A DNA stretch of 64,000 bases from Ptiloglossa arizonensis (lineage: Eukaryota > Arthropoda > Insecta > Hymenoptera > Colletidae): the NCBI RefSeq assembly GCF_051014685.1, contig NW_027478517.1, forward strand, positions 930,001 to 994,000, read 5' to 3'. Each line of letters starts with the position of its first letter. The stretch's first letter is position 1. A program made the position numbers and the translations under genes. The notes beneath the pieces are model-generated. The model saw only the letters and a program-made list of their open reading frames with translations, was not told where the DNA came from and did not search any database. Below, piece after piece: positions 37,155 through 50,500 of the stretch.

Positions 37155-39834
37155 TCGGGCGAGTTTCTACTTTCAGACGCAGCAGGAATTTTTGGGTTTG
37201 GTCAATCCGTTCGCGAGATATGTGAGTTTGAAGCTAAAAAATGGTTGACAAGGCAACAAATTTTTCGCAATTCTGCTGCTCCAAACGCTTAACCAGAACG
37301 GCGTAGGGAAAAAATACACATACCGTTGTAATCGGGAGAGTTTCTACTTTCCAGACGCAGCAGGAATTTTTGGGTTTGGTCAATTCGTTCGCGAGATATG
37401 TGAGCTTGAAGCTAAAAAATGGTTGACAAGGCAACAAATTTTTAGCACTTCTGCTGCTCCAGTCGCTTAACCAGAATGGCCTAGGGGAAAAATACACATA
37501 CCGTTGTAATCGGGCGAGTTTCTACTTTCAGACGCAGCTGGAATTTTTGGGTTAGGTCAATCCGTTCGCGAGATATGGGAGTTTGAAGCTAAGAAATGTT
37601 TGAGAAGGCAACAAATTTTTCGCAATTCTGCTGCTCCAATCGCTTAACCAGGTTGGCCTAGGGAAAAAATACACATACCGTTGTAATCGGGCGAGTTTCT
37701 ACTTTCAGACGCAGCAGGAATTTTTGGGTTTGGTCAATCCGTTCGCGAGATATGTGAGTTTGAAGCTAAAAAATGGTTGACAAGACAACAAATTTTTTGC
37801 ACTCCTGCTGCTCCAGTCGCTTAACCAGAGTGGCATAGGGGATGAAAAAAAACATACCGTTGTTATCGAGCGAGTTTCTACTTTCAGATGCAATAGGAAT
37901 TTTTGGGTTTGTTCAATCCGTTCGCGAGATATGGGAGTTTGAAGCTAAGAAATGGTTGAGAATGCTACACATTTTTCGCACTTCTGCTGCTCCAAACGCT
38001 TAACCAGAATGTCCTAGGGAAAAAATACACATACTGTTGTAATCGGGCTAGTTTCTACTTTCAGACGCAGCAGGACTTTTTGGGTTAGGTCAATCCGTTC
38101 GCAAAATATGGGAGTTTGAAGCTAAGAAATAGTTGAGAGGACAACAAATTTATCGCACTTCTGCTGCTCCAAACGCTTAACCAGAATGTCCTAGGGAAAA
38201 AATACACATACTGTTGTAATCGGGCTAGTTTCTACTTTCAGACGCAGCAGGACTTTTTGGGTTAGGTCAATCCGTTCGCAAAATATGGGAGTTTGAAGCT
38301 AAGAAATAGTTGAGAGGACAACAAATTTATCGCACTTCTGCTGCTCCAAACGCTTAACCAGAATGGCCTAGGGGAAAAATACACATACCGTTGTAATCGG
38401 GCGAGTTTCTACTTTCAGATGCAATAGGAATTTTTGGGTTAGGTCAATCCGTTCGCGAGATATGGGTGTTTGAAGCTAAGAAATGCTTGAGAAGACAACA
38501 AATTTTTCCCACTTCTGCTGCTCCAAACGCCTAACCAGAATGGCCTAGGGATAAAATACGCATATCGTTGTAATCGGGCGAGTTTCTGCTTTCAGACGCA
38601 ACAGGAATATGTGGGTTTGGTCAATCCGTTCGCGAGATATGGGGCTTTGAAGCTAAGAAATGGTTGACAAGACAACAAATTTTTTGCACTTCTGCTGCTC
38701 CAGTCGCTTAACCAGAATGGCCTAGGGGGAAAATACACATAGCGTTGTAATCGGGCTAGTTTCTACTTTCAGACGCAGCAGGAATTTTTGGGTTTGGTCA
38801 ATCCGTTCGCGAGAAATGGTACTTTGAAGCTAAGAAATGGTTGACAGGACAACAAATTTTTCGCAATTCTGCTGCTCCAAACGCTTAACCAGAACGGCAT
38901 TGGGAAAAAATAGTCATACCGTTGTAATCGGGCGAGTTTCTACTTTCAGATGCAATAGGAACTTTTGGGTTTGGTCAATCCGTTCGCGAGATATGTGAGT
39001 TTCAAGCTAAGAAATGGTTGACAAGACAACAAATTTTTCGCAATTCTGCTGCTCCAAACGCTTAACCAGGGCGGCATAGGGAAAAAATACACATACCGTT
39101 GTCACCGGACGAGTTTCTACTTTCAGACGCAATAGGAATTTTTGGGTTAGGTATATCCGTTCGCGAGATATGGGAGTTTGAAGCTAAGAAATGTTTGAGA
39201 AGGCAACAAATTTTTCGCACTTCTGCTGCCACAATCGCTTAACCAGATTGGCCTAGGGAAAAAATACACATACCGTTGTAATCGGGCGAGTTTCTACTTT
39301 CAGACGCAGCAGGAATTTTTGGGATTGGTCAATCCGTTCGCGAGATATGTGAGTTTGAAGCTAAGAAATAGTTGAGAAGACAACAAGTTTTTCGCACTCC
39401 TGCTGCTCCAAACGCTTAACCAGAATGGCCTAGGGGAAAAATACACATACCGTTGTAGTCGGGCGAGTTTCTACATTCAGATGCAATAGGAATTTTTGGG
39501 ATAGGTCAATTCGTTCGCGAGATATGGGAGTTTGAAGCTAAGAAATGGTTGAGAAGGTAACAAATTTTTCGCACCTCTGCTGGTCCAAGCGCTAGCCAGA
39601 ATGGCCTAGGGATAAAATACACATACCGTTGTAAACGGACGAGTTTCTACTTTCAGACGCAATCGAAATTTTTGGGTTAGTTCAATCCGTTCGCGAGATA
39701 TGGGAGTTTGAAGCTAAGAAATGGTTGAGAAGGCAACAAATTTTTCGCACTTCTGCTGCTCCAATCGCTTAACCAGGTTGGCCTAGGGAAAAAATACACA
39801 TACCGTTGTAATCGGGCGAGTTTCTACTTTCAGA
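37155..39834 (+). repeat. Higher-order unit, copy B
   Basis: Copy B matches copy A for about 2.68 kb and copy C for about 2.1 kb. A has tagacatacc near 35022, while B and C both have tagtcatacc (near 38911 and 41035). B and C are therefore the most recent pair. The substitution gcagctgg for gcagcagg near 37535 appears only in B. Confidence 0.85.
38563..38579 (+). promoter_or_regulatory. CENP-B-like box variant, 8 of 9 core bases (copy B)
   Basis: Same 17-bp sequence as at 34669, displaced by 3,894 bp (22 monomers) as part of the 33.3-39.8 kb duplication. Confidence 0.4.
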
Positions 39835-42128
39835 CGCAGCAGGAATTTTTGGGTTTGGTCAATCCGTTCGCGAGATATGTGAGTTTGAAGCTAAAAAATG
39901 GTTGACAAGACAACAAATTTTTTGCACTCCTGCTGCTCCAGTCGCTTAACCAGAGTGGCATAGGGGATGAAAAAAAACATACCGTTGTTATCGAGCGAGT
40001 TTCTACTTTCAGATGCAATAGGAATTTTTGGGTTTGTTCAATCCGTTCGCGAGATATGGGAGTTTGAAGCTAAGAAATGGTTGAGAATGCTACACATTTT
40101 TCGCACTTCTGCTGCTCCAAACGCTTAACCAGAATGTCCTAGGGAAAAAATACACATACTGTTGTAATCGGGCTAGTTTCTACTTTCAGACGCAGCAGGA
40201 CTTTTTGGGTTAGGTCAATCCGTTCGCAAAATATGGAGTTTGAAGCTAAGAAATAGTTGAGAGGACAACAAATTTATCGCACTTCTGCTGCTCCAAACGC
40301 TTAACCAGAATGTCCTAGGGAAAAAATACACATACTGTTGTAATCGGGCTAGTTTCTACTTTCAGACGCAGCAGGACTTTTTGGGTTAGGTCAATCCGTT
40401 CGCAAAATATGGGAGTTTGAAGCTAAGAAATAGTTGAGAGGACAACAAATTTATCGCACTTCTGCTGCTCCAAACGCTTAACCAGAATGGCCTAGGGGAA
40501 AAATACACATACCGTTGTAATCGGGCGAGTTTCTACTTTCAGATGCAATAGGAATTTTTGGGTTAGGTCAATCCGTTCGCGAGATATGGGTGTTTGAAGC
40601 TAAGAAATGCTTGAGAAGACAACAAATTTTTCCCACTTCTGCTGCTCCAAACGCCTAACCAGAATGGCCTAGGGATAAAATACGCATATCGTTGTAATCG
40701 GGCGAGTTTCTGCTTTCAGACGCAACAGGAATATGTGGGTTTGGTCAATCCGTTCGCGAGATATGGGGCTTTGAAGCTAAGAAATGGTTGACAAGACAAC
40801 AAATTTTTTGCACTTCTGCTGCTCCAGTCGCTTAACCAGAATGGCCTAGGGGGAAAATACACATAGCGTTGTAATCGGGCTAGTTTCTACTTTCAGACGC
40901 AGCAGGAATTTTTGGGTTTGGTCAATCCGTTCGCGAGAAATGGTACTTTGAAGCTAAGAAATGGTTGACAGGACAACAAATTTTTCGCAATTCTGCTGCT
41001 CCAAACGCTTAACCAGAACGGCATTGGGAAAAAATAGTCATACCGTTGTAATCGGGCGAGTTTCTACTTTCAGATGCAATAGGAACTTTTGGGTTTGGTC
41101 AATCCGTTCGCGAGATATGTGAGTTTCAAGCTAAGAAATGGTTGACAAGACAACAAATTTTTCGCAATTCTGCTGCTCCAAACGCTTAACCAGGGCGGCA
41201 TAGGGAAAAAATACACATACCGTTGTCACCGGACGAGTTTCTACTTTCAGACGCAATAGGAATTTTTGGGTTAGGTATATCCGTTCGCGAGATATGGGAG
41301 TTTGAAGCTAAGAAATGTTTGAGAAGGCAACAAATTTTTCGCACTTCTGCTGCCACAATCGCTTAACCAGATTGGCCTAGGGAAAAAATACACATACCGT
41401 TGTAATCGGGCGAGTTTCTACTTTCAGACGCAGCAGGAATTTTTGGGATTGGTCAATCCGTTCGCGAGATATGTGAGTTTGAAGCTAAGAAATAGTTGAG
41501 AAGACAACAAGTTTTTCGCACTCCTGCTGCTCCAAACGCTTAACCAGAATGGCCTAGGGGAAAAATACACATACCGTTGTAGTCGGGCGAGTTTCTACAT
41601 TCAGATGCAATAGGAATTTTTGGGATAGGTCAATTCGTTCGCGAGATATGGGAGTTTGAAGCTAAGAAATGGTTGAGAAGGTAACAAATTTTTCGCACCT
41701 CTGCTGGTCCAAGCGCTAGCCAGAATGGCCTAGGGATAAAATACACATACCGTTGTAAACGGACGAGTTTCTACTTTCAGACGCAATCGAAATTTTTGGG
41801 TTAGTTCAATCCGTTCGCGAGATATGGGAGTTTGAAGCTAAGAAATGGTTGAGAAGGCAACAAATTTTTCGCACTTCTGCTGCTCCAATCGCTTAACCAG
41901 GTTGGCCTAGGGAAAAAATACACATACCGTTGTAATCGGGCGAGTTTCTACTTTCAGACACAGCAGGAATTTTTGGGATTGGTCAATCCGTTCGCGAGAT
42001 ATGTGAGTTTGAAGCTAAGAAATAGTTGAGAAGACAACAAGTTTTTCGCACTCCTGCTGCACCAAACGCTTAACCAGAATGTCCTAGGGGAAAAATACAC
42101 ATACCGTTGCAATCGGGCTAGTTTCTAC
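39800..42128 (+). repeat. Higher-order unit, copy C (12-monomer step, 2,124-2,125 bp)
   Basis: Copy C repeats 37680-39780 with a step of 2,125 bp. The step falls to 2,124 after a private 1-bp deletion at about 40234 (aaaatatggagtttg). Past 41900 it continues as copy A does at 35.9 kb (offset 6,018 bp, 34 monomers). At about 42128 it switches to sequence matching 36.63 kb. The switch is a recombination-type junction. Confidence 0.85.
40687..40703 (+). promoter_or_regulatory. CENP-B-like box variant, 8 of 9 core bases (copy C)
   Basis: Same 17-bp sequence as at 38563, displaced by 2,124 bp (12 monomers). Confidence 0.4.
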
Positions 42129-44570
42129 ATTCAGATGCAATAGGAATTTTTGGGTTAGGTCAATCCGTTCGCGAGATATGGGAGTTTGAAGCTAAGAAAT
42201 GGTTGAGAAGGTAACAAATTTTTCGCACCTCTGCTGGTCCAAGCGCTAGCCAGAATGGCCTAGGGATAAAATACACATACCGTTGTAACCGGACGAGTTT
42301 CTACTTTCAGACGCAATCGGAATTTTTGGGTTAGTTCAATCCGTTCGCGAGATATGGGAGTTTGAAGCTAAGAAATGGTTGAGAAGGCAACAAATTTTTC
42401 GCATTTGTGCTGCTCCAATCGCTTAACCAGATTGGCCTAGGGAAAAAATACACATACCGTTGTAATCGGGCGAGTTTCTACTTTCAGACGCAGCAGGAAT
42501 TTTTGGGATTGGTCAATCCGTTCGCGAGATATGTGAGCTTGAAGCTAAGAAATAGTTGAGAAGACAACAAGTTTTTCGCACTCCTGCTGCTCCAAACGCT
42601 TAACCAGAATGGCATAGGGGAAAAATACACATACCGTTGTAGTCGGGCGAGTTTCTATATTCAGATCCAATAGGAATTTTTGGGATAGGTCAATTCGTTC
42701 GCGAGATATGGGAGTTTGAAGCTAAGAAATGGTTGAGAAGGTAACAAATTTTTCGCACCTCTGCTGGTCCAAGCGCTAGCCAGAATGGCCTAGGGATAAA
42801 ATACACATACCGTTGTAAACGGACGAGTTTCTACTTTCAGACGCAATCGAAATTTTTGGGTTAGTTCAATACGTTCGCGAGATATGGGAGTTTGAAGCTA
42901 AGAAATGGTTGAGAAGGCAACAAATTTTTCGCACTTCTGCTGCTCCAATCGCTTAACCAGGTTGGCCTAGGGAAAAAATACACATACCGTTGTAATCGGG
43001 CGAGTTTCTACTTTCAGACGCAGCAGGAATTTTTGGGATTGGTCAATCCGTTCGCGAGATATGTGAGTTTGAAACTAAGAAATAGTTGAGAAGACAACAA
43101 GTTTTTCGCACTCCTGCTGCACCAAACGCTTAACCAGAATGGCCTAGGGGAAAAATACACATACCGTTGCAATCGGGCTAGTTTCTACTTTCAGATGCAA
43201 TAGGAATTTTCGGGATAGGTCTATCTGTTCGCGAGATATGGGAGTTTGAAGCTAAGAAATGGTTGAGAAGACAACAAATTTTTCGCAATTCTGCTGTTCC
43301 AAACGCTTAACCAGAATGGCCTAGGGAAAAAATACACACATCGTTGTAACCAGACGAGTTTCTACTTTCAGACGCAATAGGAATTTTTGGGTTTGGTCAA
43401 TCCGTTCGCGAGATATGGGAGTTTGAAACTAAGAAATGTTTGAGAAGGCAACAAATTTTTCGCACTTCTGCTGCTCCAAACGCGTAACCAGAATGGCCTA
43501 GGGGAAAAATACACATATCGTTGTAACCGGACGAATTTCTACTTTCAGACGCAATAGGAATTTTTGGGATTGGTCAATCCGTTCGCGAGATATGTGAGCT
43601 TGAAGCTAAGAAATAGTTGAGAAGACAACAAGTTTTTCGCACTCCTGCTGCTCCAAACGCTTAACCAGAATGGCATAGGGGAAAAATACACATACCGTTG
43701 TAGTCGGGCGAGTTTCTATATTCAGATCCAATAGGAATTTTTGGGATAGGTCAATTCGTTCGCGAGATATGGGAGTTTGAAGCTAAGAAATGGTTGAGAA
43801 TGTAACAAATTTTTCGCACCTCTGCTGGTCCAAGCGCTAGCCAGAATGGCCTAGGGATAAAATACACATACCGTTGTAAACGGACGAGTTTCTACTTTCA
43901 GACGCAATCGAAATTTTTGGGTTAGTTCAATACGTTCGCGAGATATGGGAGTTTGAAGCTAAGAAATGGTTGAGAAGGCAACAAATTTTTCGCACTTCTG
44001 CTGCTCCAATCGCTTAACCAGGTTGGCCTAGGGAAAAAATACACATACCGTTGTAATCGGGCGAGTTTCTACTTTCAGACGCAGCAGGAATTTTTGGGAT
44101 TGGTCAATCCGTTCGCGAGATATGTGAGTTTGAAACTAAGAAATAGTTGAGAAGACAACAAGTTTTTCGCACTCCTGCTGCACCAAACGCTTAACCAGAA
44201 TGGCCTAGGGGAAAAATACACATACCGTTGCAATCGGGCTAGTTTCTACTTTCAGATGCAATAGGAATTTTCGGGATAGGTCTATCTGTTCGCGAGATAT
44301 GGGAGTTTGAAGCTAAGAAATGGTTGAGAAGACAACAAATTTTTCGCAATTCTGCTGTTCCAAACGCTTAACCAGAATGGCCTAGGGAAAAAATACACAC
44401 ATCGTTGTAACCGGACGAGTTTCTACTTTCAGACGCAATAGGAATTTTTGGGTTTGGTCAATCCGTTCGCGAGATATGGGAGTTTGAAACTAAGAAATGT
44501 TTGAGAAGGCAACAAATTTTTCGCACTTCTGCTGCTCCAAACGCGTAACCAGAATGGCCTAGGGGAAAAA
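42128..44570 (+). repeat. 6-monomer higher-order repeat (about 1,061 bp), two copies
   Basis: Bases of about 42500-43480 recur at about 43560-44540. The mark gtttctatattcagatcc lies at 42651 and 43712. Shared forms include ttcaatacgttcgcg, ttttcgggatagg, cacacatcgttg and acgcgtaaccag. The copies are near-identical by eye. The left end (42128-42650) repeats 36.63-37.14 kb. Confidence 0.8.
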
Positions 44571-47500
44571 TACACATACCGTTGTAGTCGGGCGAGTTTC
44601 TACATTCAGATGCAATAGGAATTTTTGGGTTAGGTCAATCCGTTCGCGAGATATGGGAGTTTGAAGCTAAGAAATGGTTGAGAAGGTAACAAATTTTTCG
44701 CACCTCTGCTGGTCCAAGCGCTACCAGAATGGCCTAGGGATAAAATACACATACCGTTGTAACCGGACGAGTTTCTACTTTCAGACGCAATCGGAACTTT
44801 TGGGTTAGTTCAATCCGTTCGCGAGATATGGGAGTTTGAAGCTAAGTAATGGTTGAGAAGGCAACAAATTTTTCGCATTTGTGCTGCTCCAATCGCTTAA
44901 CCAGATTGGCCTAGGGAAAAAATACACATACCGTTGTAATCGGGCGAGTTTCTACTTTCAGACGCAGCAGGAATTTTTGGGATTGGTCAATCCGTTCGCG
45001 AGATATGTGAGCTTGAAGCTAAGAAATAGTTGAGAAGACAACAAGTTTTTCGCACTCCTGCTGCTCCAAACGCTTAACCAGAATGGCATAGGGGAAAAAT
45101 ACACATACCGTTGTAGTCGGGCGAGTTTCTACATTCAGATGCAATAGGAATTTTTGGGATAGGTCAATTCGTTCGCGAGATATGGGAGTTTGAAGCTAAG
45201 AAATGGTTGAGAAGGTAACAAATTTTTCGCACCTCTGCTGGTCCAAGCGCTAGCCAGAATGGCCTAGGGATAAAATACACATACCGTTGTAAACGGACGA
45301 GTTTCTACTTTCAGACGCAATCGGAATTTTTGGGTTAGTTCAATCCGTTCGCGAGATATAGGAGTTTGAAGCTAAGAAATGGTTGAGAAGGCAACAAATT
45401 TTTCGCTCTTCTGCTGCTCCAATCGCTTAACCAGGTTGGCCTAGGGAAAAATTTACATACTGTTGTAATCGGGCGAGTTTCTACTTTCAGACGCAGCAGG
45501 AATTTTTGGGATTGGTCTATCCGTTCGCGAGATATGTGAGTTTGAATCTAAGAAATAGTTGAGAAGACAATAAGTTTTTCGCACTCCTGCTGCTCCAAAC
45601 GCTTAACCAGAATGGCCTAGGGGAAAAATACACATACCGTTGCAATCGGGCTAGTTTCTACTTTCAGATGCAATAGGAATTTTCGGGATAGGTCTATCTG
45701 TTCGCGAGATATGGGAGTTTGAAGCTAAGAAATGGTTGAGAAGACAACAAATTTTTCGCAATTCTGCTGTTCCAAACGCTTAACCAGAATGGCCTAGGGA
45801 AAAAATACACATACCGTTGTAATCGGGCGAGTTTCTACTTTCAGACGCAGCAAGAATTTTTGGGTTTGGTCAATCCGTTCGCGAGATATGGGAGTTTGAA
45901 GCTAAGAAATGTTTGAAGAGGCAACAAATTTTTCGCACTTCTGCTGCTCCAATCGCTTAACCAGATTGGCCTAGGGAAGAAATACATATACCGTTGTAAT
46001 CGGGCGTGTTTCTACTTTCAGATGCAATGGGAATTTTTGGGTTGGGTCAATCCTTTCGCGAGATATGGGAGTTTGAAGCTAAGAAATGGTTGAGAAGACA
46101 ACAAATTTTTCGCAATTCTGCTGCTCCAAACGCTTAACCAGAATGATCTAGGGGAAAAATACACATACCGTTGTAATCGGGCTAGTTTCTACTTTCAGAC
46201 GCAGCAGGAATTTTTGGGTTTGGTCAATCCGTTCGCGAGATATGTGAGTTTGAAGCTAAGAAATGGTTGACAAGACAACAAATTTTTCGCAATTCTGCTG
46301 CTCCAAACGCTTAACCAGAACGGCATAGGGAAAATATACACACATCGTTGTAACCGGACGAGTTTCTACTTTCAGACGCAATAGGAATTTTTGGGTTTGG
46401 TCAATCCGTTCGCGAGATATGGGAGTTTGAAGCTAAGAAATGTTTGAAGAGGCAACAAATTTTTCGCACTTCTGCTGCTCCAATCGCTTAACCAGATTGG
46501 CCTAGGGAAGAAATACATATACCGTTGTAATCGGGCGTGTTTCTACTTTCAGACGCAATCGAAATTTTTGGGATAGTTCAATACGTTCGCGAGATATGGG
46601 AGTTTGAATCTAAGAAATGGTTGAGAAGGCAACAAATTTTTCGCACTTCTGCTGCTCCAATCGCTTAACCAGGTTGGCCTAGGGAAAAAATACACATACC
46701 GTTGTAATCGGGCGAGTTTCTACTTTCAGACGCAGCAGGAATTTTTGGGATTGGTCAATCCGTTCGCGAGATATGTGAGCTTGAAGCTAAGAAATAGTTG
46801 AGAAGACAACAAGTTTTTCGCACTCCTGCAGCTCCAAACGCTTAACCAGAATGGCATAGGGGAAAAATACACACACCGTTGTAGTCGGGCGAGTTTCTAC
46901 ATTCAGATCCAATAGGAATTTTTGGGATAGGTCAATTCGTTCGCGAGATATGGGAGTTTGAAGCTAAGAAATGGTTGAGAAGGTAACAAATTTTTCGCAC
47001 CTCTGCTGGTCCAAGCGCTAGCCAGAATGGCCTAGGGATAAAATACACATACCGTTGTAAACGGACGAGTTTCTACTTTCAGACGCAATCGAAATTTTTG
47101 GGATAGTTCAATACGTTCGCGAGATATGGGAGTTTGAATCTAAGAAATGGTTGAGAAGGCAACAAATTTTTCGCACTTCTGCTGCTCCAATCGCTTAACC
47201 AGGTTGGCCTAGGGAAAAAATACACATACCGTTGTAATCGGGCGAGTTTCTACTTTCAGACGCAGCAGGAATTTTGGGGATTGGTCAATCCGTTCGCGAG
47301 ATATGTGAGTTTGAAGCTAAGAAATAGTTGAGAAGACAACAAGTTTTTCGCACTCCTGCTGCACCAAACGCTTAACCAGAATGGCCTAGGGGAAAAATAC
47401 ACATACCGTTGCAATCGGGCTAGTTTCTACTTTCAGATGCAATAGGAATTTTCGGGATAGGTCTATCTGTTCGCGAGATATGGGAGTTTGAAGCTAAGAA

Positions 47501-50500
47501 ATGGTTGAGAAGACAACAAATTTTTCGCAATTCTGCTGTTCCAAACGCTTAACCAGAATGGCCTAGGGAAAAAATACACACATCGTTGTAACCGGACGAG
47601 TTTCTACTTTCAGACGCAATAGGAATTTTTGGGTTTGGTCAATCCGTTCGCGAGATATGGGAGTTTGAAACTAAGAAATGTTTGAGAAGGCAACAAATTT
47701 TTCGCACTTCTGCTGCTCCAAACGCGTAACCAGAATGGCCTAGGGGAAAAATACACATACCGTTGTAGTCGGGCGAGTTTCTACATTCAGATGCAATAGG
47801 AATTTTTGGGTTAGGTCAATCCGTTCGCGAGATATGGGAGTTTGAAGCTAAGAAATGGTTGAGAAGGTAACAAATTTTTCGCACCTCTGCTGCTCCAAGC
47901 GCTAGCCAGAATGGCCTAGGGATAAAATACACATACCGTTGTAACCGGACGAGTTTCTACTTTCAGACGCAATCGGAATTTTTGGGTTAGTTCAATCCGT
48001 TCGCGAGATATGGGAGTTTGAAGCTAAGAAATGGTTGAGAAGGCAACAAATTTTTCGCATTTGTGCTGCTCCAATCGCTTAACCAGATTGGCCTAGGGAA
48101 AAAATACAAATACCGTTGTAATCGGGCGAGTTTCTACTTTCAGACGCAGCAGGAATTTTTGGGTTAGGTCAATCCGTTCGCGAGATATGGCAGTTTGAAG
48201 ATAAGAAATGTTTGAGAAGGTATCAAATTTTTCGCACTTCTGCTGGTACAAAAGCTTAACCATAATGTCCTAGGGAAAAAATACACATACCGTTGTAGTC
48301 GGGCGAGTTTCTACATTCAGATGCAATAGGAATTTTTGGGTTAGGTCAATCCGTTCGCGAGATATGGGAGTTTGAAGCTAAGAAATGGTTGAGAAGGTAA
48401 CAAATTTTTCGCACCTCTGCTGGTCCAAGCGCTACCAGAATGGCCTAGGGATAAAATACACATACCGTTGTAACCGGACGAGTTTCTACTTTCAGACGCA
48501 ATCGGAACTTTTGGGTTAGTTCAATCCGTTCGCGAGATATGGGAGTTTGAAGCTAAGAAATGGTTGAGAAGGCAACAAATTTTTCGCATTTGTGCTGCTC
48601 CAATCGCTTAACCAGGTTGGCCTAGGGAAAAATTTACATACTGTTGTAATCGGGCGAGTTTCTACTTTCAGACGCAGCAGGAATTTTTGGGATTGGTCTA
48701 TCCGTTCGCGAGATATGTGAGTTTGAATCTAAGAAATAGTTGAGAAGACAATAAGTTTTTCGCACTCCTGCTGCTCCAAACGCTTAACCAGAATGGCCTA
48801 GGGGAAAAATACACATACCCTTGCAATCGGGCTAGTTTCTACTTTCAGATGCAATAGGAATTTTCGGGATAGGTCTATCTGTTCGCGAGATATGGGAGTT
48901 TGAAGCTAAGAAATGGTTGAGAAGACAACAAATTTTTCGCAATTCTGCTGTTCCAAACGCTTAACCAGAATGGCCTAGGGAAAAAATACACATACCGTTG
49001 TAATCGGGCGAGTTTCTACTTTCAGACGCAGCAAGAATTTTTGGGTTTGGTCAATCCGTTCGCGAGATATGGGAGTTTGAAGCTAAGAAATGTTTGAAGA
49101 GGCAACAAATTTTTCGCACTTCTGCTGCTCCAATCGCTTAACCAGATTGGCCTAGGGAAGAAATACATATACCGTTGTAATCGGGCGTGTTTCTACTTTC
49201 AGATGCAATGGGAATTTTTGGGTTGGGTCAATCCTTTCGCGAGATATGGGAGTTTGAAGCTAAGAAATGGTTGAGAAGACAACAAATTTTTCGCAATTCT
49301 GCTGCTCCAAACGCTTAACCAGAATGATCTAGGGGAAAAATACACATACCGTTGTAATCGGGCTAGTTTCTACTTTCAGACGCAGCAGGAATTTTTGGGT
49401 TTGGTCAATCCGTTCGCGAGATATGTGAGTTTGAAGCTAAGAAATGGTTGACAAGACAACAAATTTTTCGCAATTCTGCTGCTCCAAACGCTTAACCAGA
49501 ACGGCATAGGGAAAATATACACACATCGTTGTAACCGGACGAGTTTCTACTTTCAGACGCAATAGGAATTTTTGGGTTTGGTCAATCCGTTCGCGAGATA
49601 GGGGAGTTTGAAACTAAGAAATGTTTGAGAAGGCAACAAATTTTTCGCACTTCTGCTGCTCCAAACGCGTAACCAGAATGGCCTAGGGGAAAAATACACA
49701 TACCGTTGTAAACGGACGAGTTTCTACTTTCAGACGCAATCGAAATTTTTGGGATAGTTCAATACGTTCGCGAGATATGGGAGTTTGAATCTAAGAAATG
49801 GTTGAGAAGGCAACAAATTTTTCGCACTTCTGCTGCTCCAATCGCTTAACCAGGTTGGCCTAGGGAAAAAATACACATACCGTTGTAATCGGGCGAGTTT
49901 CTACTTTCAGACGCAGCAGGAATTTTTGGGATTGGTCAATCCGTTCGCGAGATATGTGAGCTTGAAGCTAAGAAATAGTTGAGAAGACAACAAGTTTTTC
50001 GCACTCCTGCAGCTCCAAACGCTTAACCAGAATGGCATAGGGGAAAAATACACACACCGTTGTAGTCGGGCGAGTTTCTACATTCAGATCCAATAGGAAT
50101 TTTTGGGATAGGTCAATTCGTTCGCGAGATATGGGAGTTTGAAGCTAAGAAATGGTTGAGAAGGTAACAAATTTTTCGCACCTCTGCTGGTCCAAGCGCT
50201 AGCCAGAATGGCCTAGGGATAAAATACACATACCGTTGTAAACGGACGAGTTTCTACTTTCAGACGCAATCGAAATTTTTGGGATAGTTCAATACGTTCG
50301 CGAGATATGGGAGTTTGAATCTAAGAAATGGTTGAGAAGGCAACAAATTTTTCGCACTTCTGCTGCTCCAATCGCTTAACCAGGTTGGCCTAGGGAAAAA
50401 ATACACATACCGTTGTAATCGGGCGAGTTTCTACTTTCAGACGCAGCAGGAATTTTGGGGATTGGTCAATCCGTTCGCGAGATATGTGAGTTTGAAGCTA

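Larger units (their letters stand above)
33261..37155 (+). repeat. 22-monomer higher-order unit, copy A (3,894 bp)
   Basis: Copy A runs from 33261 to the start of copy B, 3,894 bp or 22 x 177 bp. Bases 33261-35940, about 15 monomers, are close to identical to 37155-39834. Inside it are two adjacent identical-type monomers with ttcgcaaaatatggg (34204 and 34381). In these the TCGCGA palindrome present in nearly all units is lost. It also has a ggggatgaaaaaaaac monomer and the first agcgctagc monomer of the window (35694). Confidence 0.85.
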
